The notes under the pieces were generated by a model. The model searched no databases, was not told the origin of the DNA, and saw only the letters and a program-made list of their open reading frames with translations. Positions 19,549 to 27,555 of a stretch of 30,210 nt of DNA are shown piece by piece. The translations under genes were made by a program, and so were the position numbers. This DNA comes from Spirochaetia bacterium (lineage in GTDB: Bacteria > Spirochaetota > Spirochaetia > Treponematales > Breznakiellaceae), in the NCBI GenBank assembly GCA_026002305.1, contig BOBI01000005.1, positions 1 to 30,210 on the forward strand, written 5' to 3'. Numbering within the stretch: the first letter of the stretch is position 1; each line of letters opens with the position of its first letter.

Positions 19549-19641
19549 ATTAATTATATACAATTGATTGTATTTGGCAAACTTGATATTCCATTTGGCG
19601 ATGGAACAAACGATAAGAACAGTTATATGAATGTCAAATGA
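19549..19641 (+). other. In-frame protein-like continuation after the stop of the M23-like gene
   Basis: The frame of the upstream gene stays open for 30 codons past its TAG, ending at TGA 19639-19641. The second half (KLDIPFGDGTNDK and following) reads like real protein, rich in Gly, Asp and Asn. It has no own start with a ribosome binding site. It may be the leftover end of a lost gene, or chance. Confidence 0.25.
19558..19573. repeat. Short perfect inverted repeat (operator-like)
   Basis: ATACAATTGATTGTAT: two 7-base arms around TG. It lies 10 bases after the stop of the M23-like gene. It could be a protein binding site for a downstream promoter, but AT-rich palindromes of this size also arise by chance. 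Confidence 0.25.
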
Positions 19642-19720
19642 AATGAATTATGACGTGATATATTTTGTTAATTAAATATAGTGGAAATTAATGTTTTAAA
19701 ATAATACAAGGAGAGTTATT

Positions 19721-19762
19721 ATGAAAAACTTATTACTGATTTTATTGTTGCTTGCCGCTTAA
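19721..19762 (+). CDS. 13-residue orphan signal-peptide-like ORF
   Basis: The ORF encodes MKNLLLILLLLAA followed by TAA, with AAGGAGAG at 19708-19715 ideally placed before the ATG. The peptide looks like the N-terminal half of a Sec or lipoprotein signal sequence and then stops. An inverted repeat follows 26 bases later. It may be a truncated secreted-protein gene whose body was lost, or a real short hydrophobic peptide. The good ribosome binding site is the main reason to list it. Confidence 0.3.
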   Translation: MKNLLLILLLLAA

Positions 19763-19788
19763 TAATTTTTAAGGCATAAAATGTTAAT

Positions 19789-19824
19789 TAAACCTATGCT
19801 GTAAAATTATATGGCATAGGTTTA
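19789..19824 (+). terminator. Hairpin, possible terminator
   Basis: TAAACCTATGC at 19789-19799 pairs perfectly with GCATAGGTTTA at 19814-19824 (11 bp, 14-base AT-rich loop). The T content at its 3' edge is modest, so termination is possible but not certain. It closes off the 13-codon ORF. Confidence 0.45.
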
Positions 19825-19847
19825 TCTATAAATGGTAAAATAGTAAG

Positions 19848-19879
19848 TGGATTAATATATTAAATCCATAATATTTTTT
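19848..19879 (+). terminator. Weak AT-rich hairpin with T-run
   Basis: TGGATT at 19848-19853 pairs with AATCCA at 19863-19868 around a self-complementary AT core. A six-T run lies at 19874-19879. It sits directly before the GGAGG of the broken gene at 19897, so it could be a weak terminator or a leader structure of that gene. Confidence 0.3.
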
Positions 19880-19896
19880 AATACAGGAGGAATCTT

Positions 19897-20444
19897 TTGA
19901 AAAAGGTAGTAATTACATTGGTGGCATTAGTTTCGATTATAGGAATAACTTTTGCACAGGGGCATGAGTTATTGAGTTTTGTTATTTATGGCAGAAATCA
20001 CATGGTTGGTGTTGCACTACCGGATTCATGGACAGTTAATATGAACATGGCAAACCGGATGGGAGTAAATGGTTTTTTCCTTTTGGAACAATTTACGCCT
20101 AATGATACACCGGCGACAATATTTCTAAGACTTGGAAGTAATGATGGGAGTACCACTTTACAGAAATTCGCCGAGAGGATGGTTTGACAGTTATTGTTTA
20201 GCAATACATCAGATGTGTATCAGTATTCTGCCTATATAGGCGGTTTTTCGTTGCCGTATCTTGCAAATATGTATATAGAAATATATGACAAAAAAGATAG
20301 GAACAAAGAATACGAAACCGACTTTAAGGTGTGTTTGGCAAAGACAACATTGTCAGCTGTTGGGATGAATATGTCAGAGGAATAGTGCAGGCGAAAAATT
20401 ATGAAGAAAATAAAATAACGGTGTTTAGACTTTTTAAAAAATAA
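19897..20444 (+). pseudogene. Broken gene for a small secreted protein (one nonsense codon, one frameshift)
   Basis: The frame starts at TTG 19897 with GGAGG at 19886-19890 and a clear signal peptide ending GITFAQ. It reads to an in-frame TGA at 20185-20187, then continues in the same frame through 20194-20385 with equally protein-like sequence (DVYQYSAYIGGFSLPY). Near 20327 the sensible reading moves to another frame: GVFGKDNIVSCWDEYVRGIVQAK and on to a TAA at 20442-20444, ending FRLFKK, whereas the original frame degrades to a TAG at 20383. One lost base in the GG run there explains the shift. The intact ancestor would be about 182 residues. TGA is used as a normal stop nearby and I see no SECIS-like stem just after it, so selenocysteine is unlikely. 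I do not recognise the family. Confidence 0.75.
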
Positions 20445-20549
20445 GTACTACACTCATATGTACAAAGAAACTAATATGTTTTTAAAATTTAGTCAAAAAA
20501 TACGGGGCGTTGCGGGGGGTGGATATTTTTGTTCGGGACAACTTGTACG

Positions 20550-20578
20550 AAGGGGGGGGCGCGGAGACTTCCCCCCTT
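20550..20578. terminator. GC-rich hairpin at the 3' side of the MATE gene
   Basis: AAGGGGGG at 20550-20557 pairs with CCCCCCTT at 20571-20578, extended by two G-U pairs. It lies in the 141 bp between the broken gene and the MATE stop at 20586, and could end MATE transcription from the - strand. No proper U-run follows on either strand, so this is a structural call. The rest of 20445-20585 is G-rich and holds no gene I can support. Confidence 0.4.
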
Positions 20579-20585
20579 GTGATTA

Positions 20586-21935
20586 TTATACCAAGCTTTT
20601 TAAGCGGCGGAGTTCAAAAAACATTATCGCTGCCGCAAGGATAACGGCGCCTGTGTCTGCGAGCGGCATTGAAAAAAATACGCCTTTGATTCCAAAGAAT
20701 TTTGGAAGTATAAACAAAAGCGGGATGTAAAAAAATACCTGACGTGACAAACTTAACAGTGTGCCCTGTACGGGTTTGCCTATGGATTGAAAATAGTTAG
20801 ACGTAATTATTTGAAAACCCCAAAGAGGCATAACTATTGTGCAGACTTTTAACGCGTAGACGCTCATCTTAATGAGTTCTGTGTCTTTGTTATTAAAGAC
20901 GGCAATGAAAGCGCGCGGGAAAATTCTGAATAATATAAAACCAAAAAATACAAATATTGTACCGCCTGCAACAGCCATGAGATATGTTTTACGCACGCGG
21001 CCGTATTTTTTTGCGCCGTAATTGTAGCCTATGATCGGCTGTGCTCCCTGGTTTAAACCCTGCAAAGGCATGAATATAACTATGATAATACTGTAAACTA
21101 TTCCCATCGCGGAGACGGCTACATCGCCGCCATAGGTATTAAGTGAATTGTTTAAAAGCATATTTACAAGACCGATTGCCGCCTGCATTGCAAACGGGGC
21201 AAATCCAATCGCCATTATTTGAAGCGTTAGGCGAAGTTCCAGTTTCATATTTTTTAAGCGAAAACGCAAATGTGTCCAGTGTGAATTGAAATAAAATACC
21301 ACCCAAAGAAACGATGCAAACTGCGAAATTATTGTTGCCCACGCGGCGCCCGCAATTCCCCATTTAAACACAAAAATAAAGATTGGATCCAAAATTATGT
21401 TAAGCACGGCGCCTAATATTTGAGTAAACATAGAAGTGCGGGGATGTCCGTCTGATCTGATAAAGTGATTTATCCCCGGCCCCATTGCGCTAAAAAAACC
21501 GCCGTAAAGAATTATCTGCAAATATGTTTTTGAATAAGGATAAACTGCTTCGCTTGCACCTAATATATTAATAAGAATAAAATCTAAAAAAATAAAACAG
21601 AGGATAATAAGTATGCCCGGAATTATAAACAAAAGAATAAATGCATGCCCCATAATTTTTTCAACTTGATCGCTGTGGCCTTCGCCAAGTTTTAACGAAA
21701 AAAGCGAATTGGCGCCAACGCCTATCAACATGGAAGCCGCCATTAGTATAATTATAACAGGCATAACAATGGTAATGCCTGCAATGCCGAGCGGGTCTAC
21801 ACCTTGTCCTACATATATTCTATCAACAATGTTGTAAATTGCGTTTACAAGCATACCAATTATTGCGGGCACAGAAAATTCAACAAGTAGTTTCCCTATA
21901 CCGGATGTGCCGATTCTGTCAGTATTATTTTGCAT
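20586..21935 (-). CDS. MATE-family multidrug/cation exporter
   Basis: A 449-residue integral membrane protein of the MATE family (NorM/MepA/DinF type), which exports drugs or metabolites in exchange for Na+ or H+. About 12 transmembrane helices are visible. The two MATE halves begin near PAIIGMLVNAIYNIVDRIYVGQG (residues 23-45) and FAPFAMQAAIGLVNMLLNNSL (about 245-265). Typical features include GINHFIRSDGHPRTSM in the middle of the first half and GLNQGAQPIIGYNYGAKKYGRV in the second, the latter strongly characteristic of this family. Length matches the usual 440-470. The start ATG at 21933-21935 has no strong Shine-Dalgarno sequence. It stands 68 bp downstream of trkA on the same strand, so the two may be cotranscribed. 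The substrate is unknown. Confidence 0.93.
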   Translation of the reverse strand: MQNNTDRIGTSGIGKLLVEFSVPAIIGMLVNAIYNIVDRIYVGQGVDPLGIAGITIVMPVIIILMAASMLIGVGANSLFSLKLGEGHSDQVEKIMGHAFILLFIIPGILIILCFIFLDFILINILGASEAVYPYSKTYLQIILYGGFFSAMGPGINHFIRSDGHPRTSMFTQILGAVLNIILDPIFIFVFKWGIAGAAWATIISQFASFLWVVFYFNSHWTHLRFRLKNMKLELRLTLQIMAIGFAPFAMQAAIGLVNMLLNNSLNTYGGDVAVSAMGIVYSIIIVIFMPLQGLNQGAQPIIGYNYGAKKYGRVRKTYLMAVAGGTIFVFFGFILFRIFPRAFIAVFNNKDTELIKMSVYALKVCTIVMPLWGFQIITSNYFQSIGKPVQGTLLSLSRQVFFYIPLLFILPKFFGIKGVFFSMPLADTGAVILAAAIMFFELRRLKSLV

Positions 21936-22003
21936 AAGTTAATTGTAATGCTTAAATTGGAAAATGTAGAGACGGCAGGCGGACGGCGATGTGTTATCCA
22001 CAC

Positions 22004-23479
22004 CTACAACGAAATATTAAAATATTTTTCGATTTCTTTTTCGCCGCCATTTTTTGCAATCAACACAATGTGGTCTCCGGTGTTAAAAATATAGTCGCCT
22101 TTTGGTATGAACGACACGCCGCCGCGGTTTGCGAGCATTAAGAGGCCGCCTGAAGCGAGGTGGAATTCCGTAATGGGTTTATGGACAAGTACGCTTTCGG
22201 CGCTTATTTCTATTTCAAAAATTCCAATGGTACCGTCGCCTATGCGGTGAATTGCACGGACAAGGCGGCCGGATAAATGCGACAGTATTGTGTCTACAAT
22301 GACGGATTTTATCGGGATTACAACATCAACACCAAGTTTGCGCGCAATGGCGGCATAGCCGTCGTTTTGGACAAATGCTATGGCGCGTTTAACGCCGCGT
22401 GTTTTTAAATACAGTGATGTAATGATATTCAATTCCTGATTGCCCGTTGCCGCCACAATTAAATCCAGATCATTAATGCGTTCTTCGGAAATAAAATTTT
22501 CATCGCTTATGTCTTCGTTTAACACAAGCGCCCCGGGAAACCGCGATGAAAGTTCTTTACATATATTATAATCATTTTCAATAATGGTAACACTACGGTT
22601 ACTCTTGCGTATAACACCTTTTATGAATGAAACAAATGATTTTGTTCTATGCGCGATTTCTTGTAACGGATTATTAATTTTGCTGCCGGTTTCCTGTAGT
22701 AAGCCTTCGGCAATCATCTGCCCGATGTGCGAGCCGCCTACGATTCCTATCTTGCGCAATTTTTCTCCGGTGCTGCCTACTGCTTGGAAAATTCGTGCAT
22801 GATCACTTTCTTTTGCCAATATGTGAACACTGTCCCCAGCGGCAAGAACCACCGAACCGCCCGGCAGAATACTAACGCCGTTTCGTTCAAGTAATGTTAC
22901 AAGGCTCATCTCCTTTACAACGCTCCGGTAATCTTTTAAAGCAAGCCCGTCAAGAACACTGCCTAAAGCAATCTTTATAGAAAAAAGTTCATAATCGGTA
23001 CCGGTAAACTCAAGGACGTCGCCTAACGCCCCGTGTTCAATAGCGTGAAGCGCGGCATTTGCAGCTTCTATATCAGGGTTTACAAAATGATCAATACCCA
23101 TTATACGTTCCGCCGGTAAATTTAAAGCGGGGTGTTTATGGTTTTTGCTGTTGTAGTTAATGCGAATGTAATCGTCGTTACGCACACGGGCAATTTTTAT
23201 TAAATCGGGGTATTTACATTCGGCTACACCACAGATAATCATGTTTACTTCGTCGCTGTTTGTAACGCAGACAAGAACATCGGCTGTCGCGATGCCGGCT
23301 TCTTCTAATGCACGCAAATTGTTGCCGCCATCGTGTATAACAAGACAATCCAGTCTATTCGACAGATGACGCACACGTTCTTCACTTGCTTCCAGTATGG
23401 AAACTTCGTGGTTTTCCTGTATCAAATGCTGTGCAAGTTGTGTGCCCACAAGTCCCGCGCCAACAATAACAATCCTCAT
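22004..23479 (-). CDS. trkA: Trk-type potassium uptake protein TrkA
   Basis: Cytoplasmic NAD(H)-binding regulatory subunit of the Trk/Ktr potassium uptake system, which gates a membrane TrkH-type channel (not in this window). The frame is open further upstream, but the protein proper begins at MRIVIVGAG, so I start at 23479, giving 491 residues (E. coli TrkA 458). It has the usual double layout: RCK N-domain with GxGxxG (Gly7, Gly9, Gly12), the DGGNNLRALEEAGIATADV stretch and a TrkA_C domain, then a second Rossmann domain from about residue 245 (IGIVGGSHIG) and a second TrkA_C near the end. An insert of about 25 residues (NPLQEIAHRTKSFVSFIKG) after the second nucleotide-binding loop explains the extra length. 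It is divergent from ruvA, with 58 bp between the starts. Confidence 0.93.
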   Translation of the reverse strand: MRIVIVGAGLVGTQLAQHLIQENHEVSILEASEERVRHLSNRLDCLVIHDGGNNLRALEEAGIATADVLVCVTNSDEVNMIICGVAECKYPDLIKIARVRNDDYIRINYNSKNHKHPALNLPAERIMGIDHFVNPDIEAANAALHAIEHGALGDVLEFTGTDYELFSIKIALGSVLDGLALKDYRSVVKEMSLVTLLERNGVSILPGGSVVLAAGDSVHILAKESDHARIFQAVGSTGEKLRKIGIVGGSHIGQMIAEGLLQETGSKINNPLQEIAHRTKSFVSFIKGVIRKSNRSVTIIENDYNICKELSSRFPGALVLNEDISDENFISEERINDLDLIVAATGNQELNIITSLYLKTRGVKRAIAFVQNDGYAAIARKLGVDVVIPIKSVIVDTILSHLSGRLVRAIHRIGDGTIGIFEIEISAESVLVHKPITEFHLASGGLLMLANRGGVSFIPKGDYIFNTGDHIVLIAKNGGEKEIEKYFNISL

Positions 23480-23537
23480 GATGTATAGTTTATTCTCTAT
23501 TTGAACTGACTGCAATGTGTGATAGGATTGAACTGCA

Positions 23538-24134
23538 ATGTTTAATAGTTTACGTGGAATTATTGGCGAAAAACGCCGCGATACAGTCTGCCTGTGGACG
23601 GGCGGGGTGGAGTGGGAGCTTGCTATGAACTCCAGAGATATTGACGCGCTTAATCCGCAGGGCGGCGAAGCGCGAATCTGGACATGGATGAGCCACCGCG
23701 AAAATGAAATGCGTCTTTTTGGTTTCGCAAGCGCGGAAAGGCGCGCAACCTTTCTTGAACTGCAAAAGGTTGAAGGCATAGGACCAAAAGCCGCACAAAA
23801 AATAATGGGGGGCATTAGTCAGGAAGATCTTTTGCGCTCTCTTGAGGCAGGCGATCTCGATCGTCTTACCGCAATCCCCGGTCTTGGTAAAAAAACCGCT
23901 CAAAAAATGATCCTTACGTTGAAAGGGAAAATTATCACCGGAGGGAATGGAGAAGACGGCGGTGAAACATCACCTTATAATGAATTGGCAAACGCACTTG
24001 TAGAAATGGGCTATGATAAAAAAACCGCCCTTGATGCTCTGATCAAGGCGGCGGCTGAAATCCCGGAAGAAGGTAACGGCACAGAAAAAGAAAACGCTAT
24101 TTTTAGAAACGCAATTTTACTTTTAAGCCGTTAA
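23538..24134 (+). CDS. ruvA: Holliday junction branch migration protein RuvA
   Basis: A 198-residue protein (E. coli RuvA 203) that binds four-way DNA junctions as a tetramer and recruits the RuvB motor. It contains the N-terminal OB-fold domain (MFNSLRGIIGEK to about residue 65), two helix-hairpin-helix motifs (VEGIGPKAAQKIM and IPGLGKKTAQKMI, about residues 77-130), an acidic Gly-rich linker (GGNGEDGGETS) and the C-terminal RuvB-contacting domain from about 145 (ANALVEMGYDKKTALDAL). AGGA at 23524-23527 precedes the ATG by 10 bases. A TTGAAC-16-TAGGAT pair at 23501-23528 could be a promoter, but it would give an almost leaderless transcript. No ruvC is adjacent, and ruvB is separated from it by a convergent gene. 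Confidence 0.96.
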   Translation: MFNSLRGIIGEKRRDTVCLWTGGVEWELAMNSRDIDALNPQGGEARIWTWMSHRENEMRLFGFASAERRATFLELQKVEGIGPKAAQKIMGGISQEDLLRSLEAGDLDRLTAIPGLGKKTAQKMILTLKGKIITGGNGEDGGETSPYNELANALVEMGYDKKTALDALIKAAAEIPEEGNGTEKENAIFRNAILLLSR

Positions 24135-24139
24135 TACTT

Positions 24140-24799
24140 TTATCTATACTCATCACGACTTTTAAACGGATGAATGATAAGCCCTGCACGAACTTGCATA
24201 CTGCCGTAGAATTTGCTTATATTTTCGCGTGGCAGGTAAAAATTGTATACTCCACCGGCAAAGAAACTGACGTGATCGCCGGGAAATGTATAAACTAAAT
24301 TGATGCCGGCAGCAACTGTATAATCGATATTTAAAGTTGTTGCTGTTCCAGGGACAGATGAATCCTTTATTGTGGAATTAACATCATCAGGTATCGCAAA
24401 AGTAACGCCACCTGAAATTTCAGGTTTTAGGGTAAAGCCATGCCATGCGGCGGTGCTGTAACCGATTCTTAAAACGCCCGGAATCTGTGTCCATTTTTTA
24501 ACATCGTCATTGACGTTGCGGTACCCCATCGGTACATAGCCTGACTCAATTGAAATATCCCAATGACCAAACGTGCAGCCTAGCGCCCCATGACCGCCTA
24601 TGGAAGTAAGCGTTTTTCTGCCTTCAATGGGTTCCCAAAATGGTGCAAAACGATAATCCACACCGGCTTCAAAAAAGAAACCGGAATTACCTGCAAATAC
24701 AGAGCTGCTGCCCGCGATAAAAAACACAAAACCAAAAACCACAATTAAAACAAATCGTTTTCTATTCCATGAACCGTTTTTATAATAAAAATTAGCCAT
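24140..24799 (-). CDS. Predicted outer-membrane beta-barrel protein
   Basis: A 219-residue exported protein with no catalytic motif. It starts at ATG 24797-24799 with an excellent GGAGG seven bases upstream on the - strand. The signal peptide is long, with a basic front (WNRKRF), a hydrophobic core VLIVVFGFVFFIAG and a likely cut after SSVFA (about residue 36). The mature part alternates hydrophobic and polar residues with Gly and aromatic girdle residues (FFFEAGVDYRFAPFW, WDISIESGYVPMGYR, VSFFAGGVYNFYLP), as in small eight-strand outer-membrane barrels such as the OmpW/OmpA-like groups. It ends ...AGLIIHPFK followed by a charged tail rather than a terminal aromatic. It converges on ruvA with only 5 bp between stops. 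Spirochaetes carry many such poorly characterised barrels, so a specific function is not assigned. Confidence 0.7.
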   Translation of the reverse strand: MANFYYKNGSWNRKRFVLIVVFGFVFFIAGSSSVFAGNSGFFFEAGVDYRFAPFWEPIEGRKTLTSIGGHGALGCTFGHWDISIESGYVPMGYRNVNDDVKKWTQIPGVLRIGYSTAAWHGFTLKPEISGGVTFAIPDDVNSTIKDSSVPGTATTLNIDYTVAAGINLVYTFPGDHVSFFAGGVYNFYLPRENISKFYGSMQVRAGLIIHPFKSRDEYR

Positions 24800-24968
24800 C
24801 CCTAGCCTCCAAAATGTTATGTGTCGTCATAAAAAAATAAATTTTAAAACATCTTTACCAATACATCGGCGGGAATAGCCAAAATCTTGAGAATAGACCC
24901 CTGACGAATTTATCGGTTTATGAAATTCAATGTTTAGTTTTTTTTTCAAAACGTATACAATAAAAATA

Positions 24969-26018
24969 ATGGCGTCTGGAAAAACCGAACAAAACGAAAA
25001 AGGCCTGCTTCACCCCGAAGTGATCACACCGGAAGATGAGCACGATACGGCTCTGCGTCCGCGACGGCTGACTGAATTTTTGGGTCAGCAGGCTATGAAA
25101 GAAAACCTTGATGTGTTCATTAAGGCCGCATCATCGCGCGGCGAAAGCCTTGACCATGTTTTTTTAACCGGCCCACCCGGACTTGGGAAAACAACGCTGG
25201 CACACATCATCGCCAACGAAATGGGTGCGGACTTTATTGAGACATCGGCGCCTGCCTTGGACAAACCTAAAGACATTGTGGGCATACTTACCAACCTAAA
25301 GGAAAAGTCCGTTTTCTTTATTGATGAAATCCACCGCCTAAAGCCCGCTATCGAGGAGATGCTTTACATCGCCATGGAGGATTATGAGCTTGACTGGATA
25401 ATCGGACAAGGGCCGTCCGCGCGGACAATGCGGCTGCCGGTGCGTCCGTTCACGCTGATTGGCGCCACGACAAAGGCCGGCATGGTGGCAAGTCCGCTGG
25501 TTAGCCGTTTTGGTATAACCTGCCGTTTTTCGTTATACGAAAAAGAGGACATCGAAGCGATAATCCGCCGCTCCTCACACATTATAAATGTAGCCATCGA
25601 CAATGATGCCGCCGGTCTGCTCGCGCGTTCCTCGCGTTATACGCCACGCGTTACCAACCGTCTGCTTCGCCGAATGCGCGATTATGCGCAAGTGCGCGCC
25701 CTCCCGTCGATCAATTTGGAAATAGTCGCCGAAGGATTACAGCGCCTTGAAATTGATTCGCTTGGTCTTGAACGCTTGGACAGGGAAATCCTTACGATGA
25801 TAATCAAACGCTACGGCGGCGGTCCCGTAGGCGCTGAGACGCTCGCAATTTCCGTAGGTGAGGCCGTGGACACGCTGGAAGATTTTTACGAGCCATATTT
25901 AATTCAAGCCGGTCTTTTGCAGCGCACCCCCCGCGGCCGCATGGCGACACCGCTTGCATATAAACATTTGCACCTTGAACAAAAATCCGGTTCGGGTGCG
26001 GCGCCGGAGTTGTTTTAG
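24969..26018 (+). CDS. ruvB: Holliday junction branch migration ATPase RuvB
   Basis: AAA+ helicase motor that works with RuvA to move Holliday junctions. From the ATG at 24969 the protein has 349 residues (E. coli 336). An ATG at 24930 would add 13 hydrophobic residues atypical of RuvB, and neither start has a clear ribosome binding site. Motifs in order: [14 protein letters not shown], Walker [25 protein letters not shown], Walker [11 protein letters not shown], sensor 1 IGATTKAG, arginine finger SPLVSRFG, and the C-terminal winged helix domain with [16 protein letters not shown] and [15 protein letters not shown]. Codon use is much more GC-rich than in the region before 19500. The gene is divergent from the barrel-protein gene. 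Confidence 0.97.
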   Translation: MASGKTEQNEKGLLHPEVITPEDEHDTALRPRRLTEFLGQQAMKENLDVFIKAASSRGESLDHVFLTGPPGLGKTTLAHIIANEMGADFIETSAPALDKPKDIVGILTNLKEKSVFFIDEIHRLKPAIEEMLYIAMEDYELDWIIGQGPSARTMRLPVRPFTLIGATTKAGMVASPLVSRFGITCRFSLYEKEDIEAIIRRSSHIINVAIDNDAAGLLARSSRYTPRVTNRLLRRMRDYAQVRALPSINLEIVAEGLQRLEIDSLGLERLDREILTMIIKRYGGGPVGAETLAISVGEAVDTLEDFYEPYLIQAGLLQRTPRGRMATPLAYKHLHLEQKSGSGAAPELF

Positions 26019-26222
26019 AATTATGCAGGATTGGCAGACCAATCGGCTATGGCCATTGGATGGGAAATATAGGAGTAGGAATTATGATATACAACGACGG
26101 TAAAAGAGCAGGCGGAAAGCGCCGAGTTTCTTGTAGATGAATATTACCATGAAAAGGAAGGAATACATTAGTGTTCAACGAAGCACATTCAGATACTGTT
26201 CAAACGGGAATTAATTTCTAAC
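26019..26222 (+). other. Spacer with short protein-like fragments between ruvB and queA
   Basis: About 200 bp without an intact gene. Three fragments end in stops in different frames: LADQSAMAIGWEI (ending 26070), EQAESAEFLVDEYYHEK (stop at 26169-26171) and VFNEAHSDTVQTGINF (26171-26221, overlapping the preceding stop). A small ORF with an AGGAGTAGGA leader begins at ATG 26084. This looks like remains of one or two small genes, but the pieces are too short to name. Confidence 0.3.
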
Positions 26223-27296
26223 ATGAAAAAATCCGACTTCTACTTTGATCTGCCGCCGGAACTTATCGCGCAGCATCCTTGCATTGAGCGCGGAGCAAGC
26301 CGTCTTTTAACTCTTAACCGCAAAACAGGAGAACGGACGCACGGGTTTGTAAAAGATATTATATCAATATTACAAAGCGGATCGGTTATTGTGTTTAATA
26401 ATACGCGCGTGCGTAAGGCTCGTATTTACGGAACCGATGTGAAAAGCGGCGCGTGTGTTGAATTCCTTTTGCTAAAGAAGTGTGAAAATATTTCATTGTG
26501 TGATGAATGGACTGTCATGTTAAAGAAAGCGCGCAAATATAAGCAAAATAGTGTGTTTCAATTTGCGGACGGTACAGAAGCGGCTCTTGATAAAACCTGC
26601 AATTCTAAAGCGTTAGGCGAAACCAAACTGATCTTTAACAAAGCGTTGGGCGAGGAATGGTTTGAAAAATGGGGGCACGTACCGCTGCCTCCTTACATAA
26701 AACGTCCCGCCGGTGACAGCAAAGAAGACGCTGCCCGTTATCAAACAATATATGCCGGGGAAACCGGCTCGGTTGCGGCTCCTACTGCCGGGCTGCATTG
26801 GACGGATGAAATGTTAGGCGAGATCAAAAAAAAAGGTATCGAGGCGGTGTTCATTACCCTGCACGTAGGGGCGGGGACATTCCTGCCGGTGCGAAGTGAA
26901 AACATCGAAGATCATGTTATGCACGAAGAATGTTATACGATAGAAGATGAGGCTGCGTCAGCAATAGAAAAAGCAAAACAGACCGGTCGGCCGGTTATCG
27001 CTGTGGGCACAACAACAATGCGAACGCTTGAATCGGCATGGCAGAATAACCATCTGCGCCGCGGGGACGGCTGCACATCAATCTTTATCTACGGGGATTA
27101 TCACTTTAATGTTGCCGATGCCCTTTTTACGAATTTCCACACTCCCGAATCTACCCTGCTAATGCTGGTCTCTTCTTTTGCCGGCGCCAACTCCTCAAGC
27201 GGGCAAGGCCGCACCCTGATAATAGCGGCATATAGGGAGGCTATGGAACAAGGCTATAAGTTTTTTAGCTACGGCGATGCCATGTTTATTTATTAA
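26223..27296 (+). CDS. queA: S-adenosylmethionine:tRNA ribosyltransferase-isomerase QueA
   Basis: Transfers and isomerises the ribosyl part of AdoMet onto 7-aminomethyl-7-deazaguanine in tRNA, making epoxyqueuosine, the next to last step of queuosine synthesis. It has 357 residues, almost equal to E. coli QueA (356). Diagnostic stretches in order: MKKSDFYFDLPPELIAQHP, SVIVFNNTRVRKAR, GHVPLPPYIKR, DAARYQTIYA, GSVAAPTAGLHWT, FITLHVGAGTFLPVR, IAVGTTTMRTLES, FNVADALFTNFHTPESTLLMLVSSFAG, and the C-terminal YKFFSYGDAMFI. The start ATG is one base after a short remnant ORF and has only a weak GGA upstream. No tgt or other queuosine genes are in view. Confidence 0.97.
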   Translation: MKKSDFYFDLPPELIAQHPCIERGASRLLTLNRKTGERTHGFVKDIISILQSGSVIVFNNTRVRKARIYGTDVKSGACVEFLLLKKCENISLCDEWTVMLKKARKYKQNSVFQFADGTEAALDKTCNSKALGETKLIFNKALGEEWFEKWGHVPLPPYIKRPAGDSKEDAARYQTIYAGETGSVAAPTAGLHWTDEMLGEIKKKGIEAVFITLHVGAGTFLPVRSENIEDHVMHEECYTIEDEAASAIEKAKQTGRPVIAVGTTTMRTLESAWQNNHLRRGDGCTSIFIYGDYHFNVADALFTNFHTPESTLLMLVSSFAGANSSSGQGRTLIIAAYREAMEQGYKFFSYGDAMFIY

Positions 27297-27407
27297 TCCC
27301 GATACATTTTTGTTTTTGCACACCGTCTTTGAGAACTGCTGCCATGATCGCTGTTTTTCTGTGTTATTCAATGGTATACACTCTCGGTCAAGTGAGACTA
27401 CAGCAAA

Positions 27408-27430
27408 AATTTTTTGTGTTTCAAAAAATT
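27408..27430. repeat. AT-rich hairpin between queA and pta
   Basis: AATTTTTTG and CAAAAAATT form a 9 bp stem with loop TGTTT. It lies 111 bp after the queA stop and might terminate transcription weakly. The rest of 27297-27488 holds no gene or other signal I can support. Confidence 0.3.
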
Positions 27431-27488
27431 ATACCAAATAGCCGCACGCCGCCTTTTTAGCAATTCGCCTCGTGGTAAGATTTTTGCC

Positions 27489-27518
27489 TTGAATTTTGAT
27501 ATGCCGCAGACTTATAAT
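27489..27518 (+). promoter_or_regulatory. Sigma70-like promoter of pta
   Basis: TTGAAT at 27489-27494 and a perfect TATAAT at 27513-27518 are separated by 18 bp. Transcription would start near 27525, leaving about 30 bases of leader with AGAGGAG just before the pta ATG. The pattern and placement are convincing. Confidence 0.65.
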
Positions 27519-27555
27519 ATAGGCGCAATTCAATTTCAATTTAGAGGAGAAAATT

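Noticed and set aside
20185..20187. In-frame TGA as a selenocysteine codon
   Set aside because: No stem-loop of the bacterial SECIS type is apparent just downstream, the residue context does not resemble a redox site, and a frameshift further on shows that the gene is decaying.
19549..20585. Insertion sequence or integrase remnant in the decay zone
   Set aside because: No transposase-like sequence, terminal inverted repeats or target duplication could be seen. The hairpins there look like terminators.
20458..20730. A 90-codon + strand ORF with a Gly/Arg-rich middle
   Set aside because: It runs through the G-rich hairpin and into the 3' end of the MATE gene on the other strand. It has no ribosome binding site or signal sequence, and its second half mirrors MATE codons.
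23480..23815. Extension of TrkA by 112 residues upstream
   Set aside because: It is the antisense shadow of ruvA. The Rossmann fold begins exactly at MRIVIVGAG.
24930..24968. Longer start of RuvB
   Set aside because: It adds a Phe-rich stretch foreign to RuvB and has no ribosome binding site.
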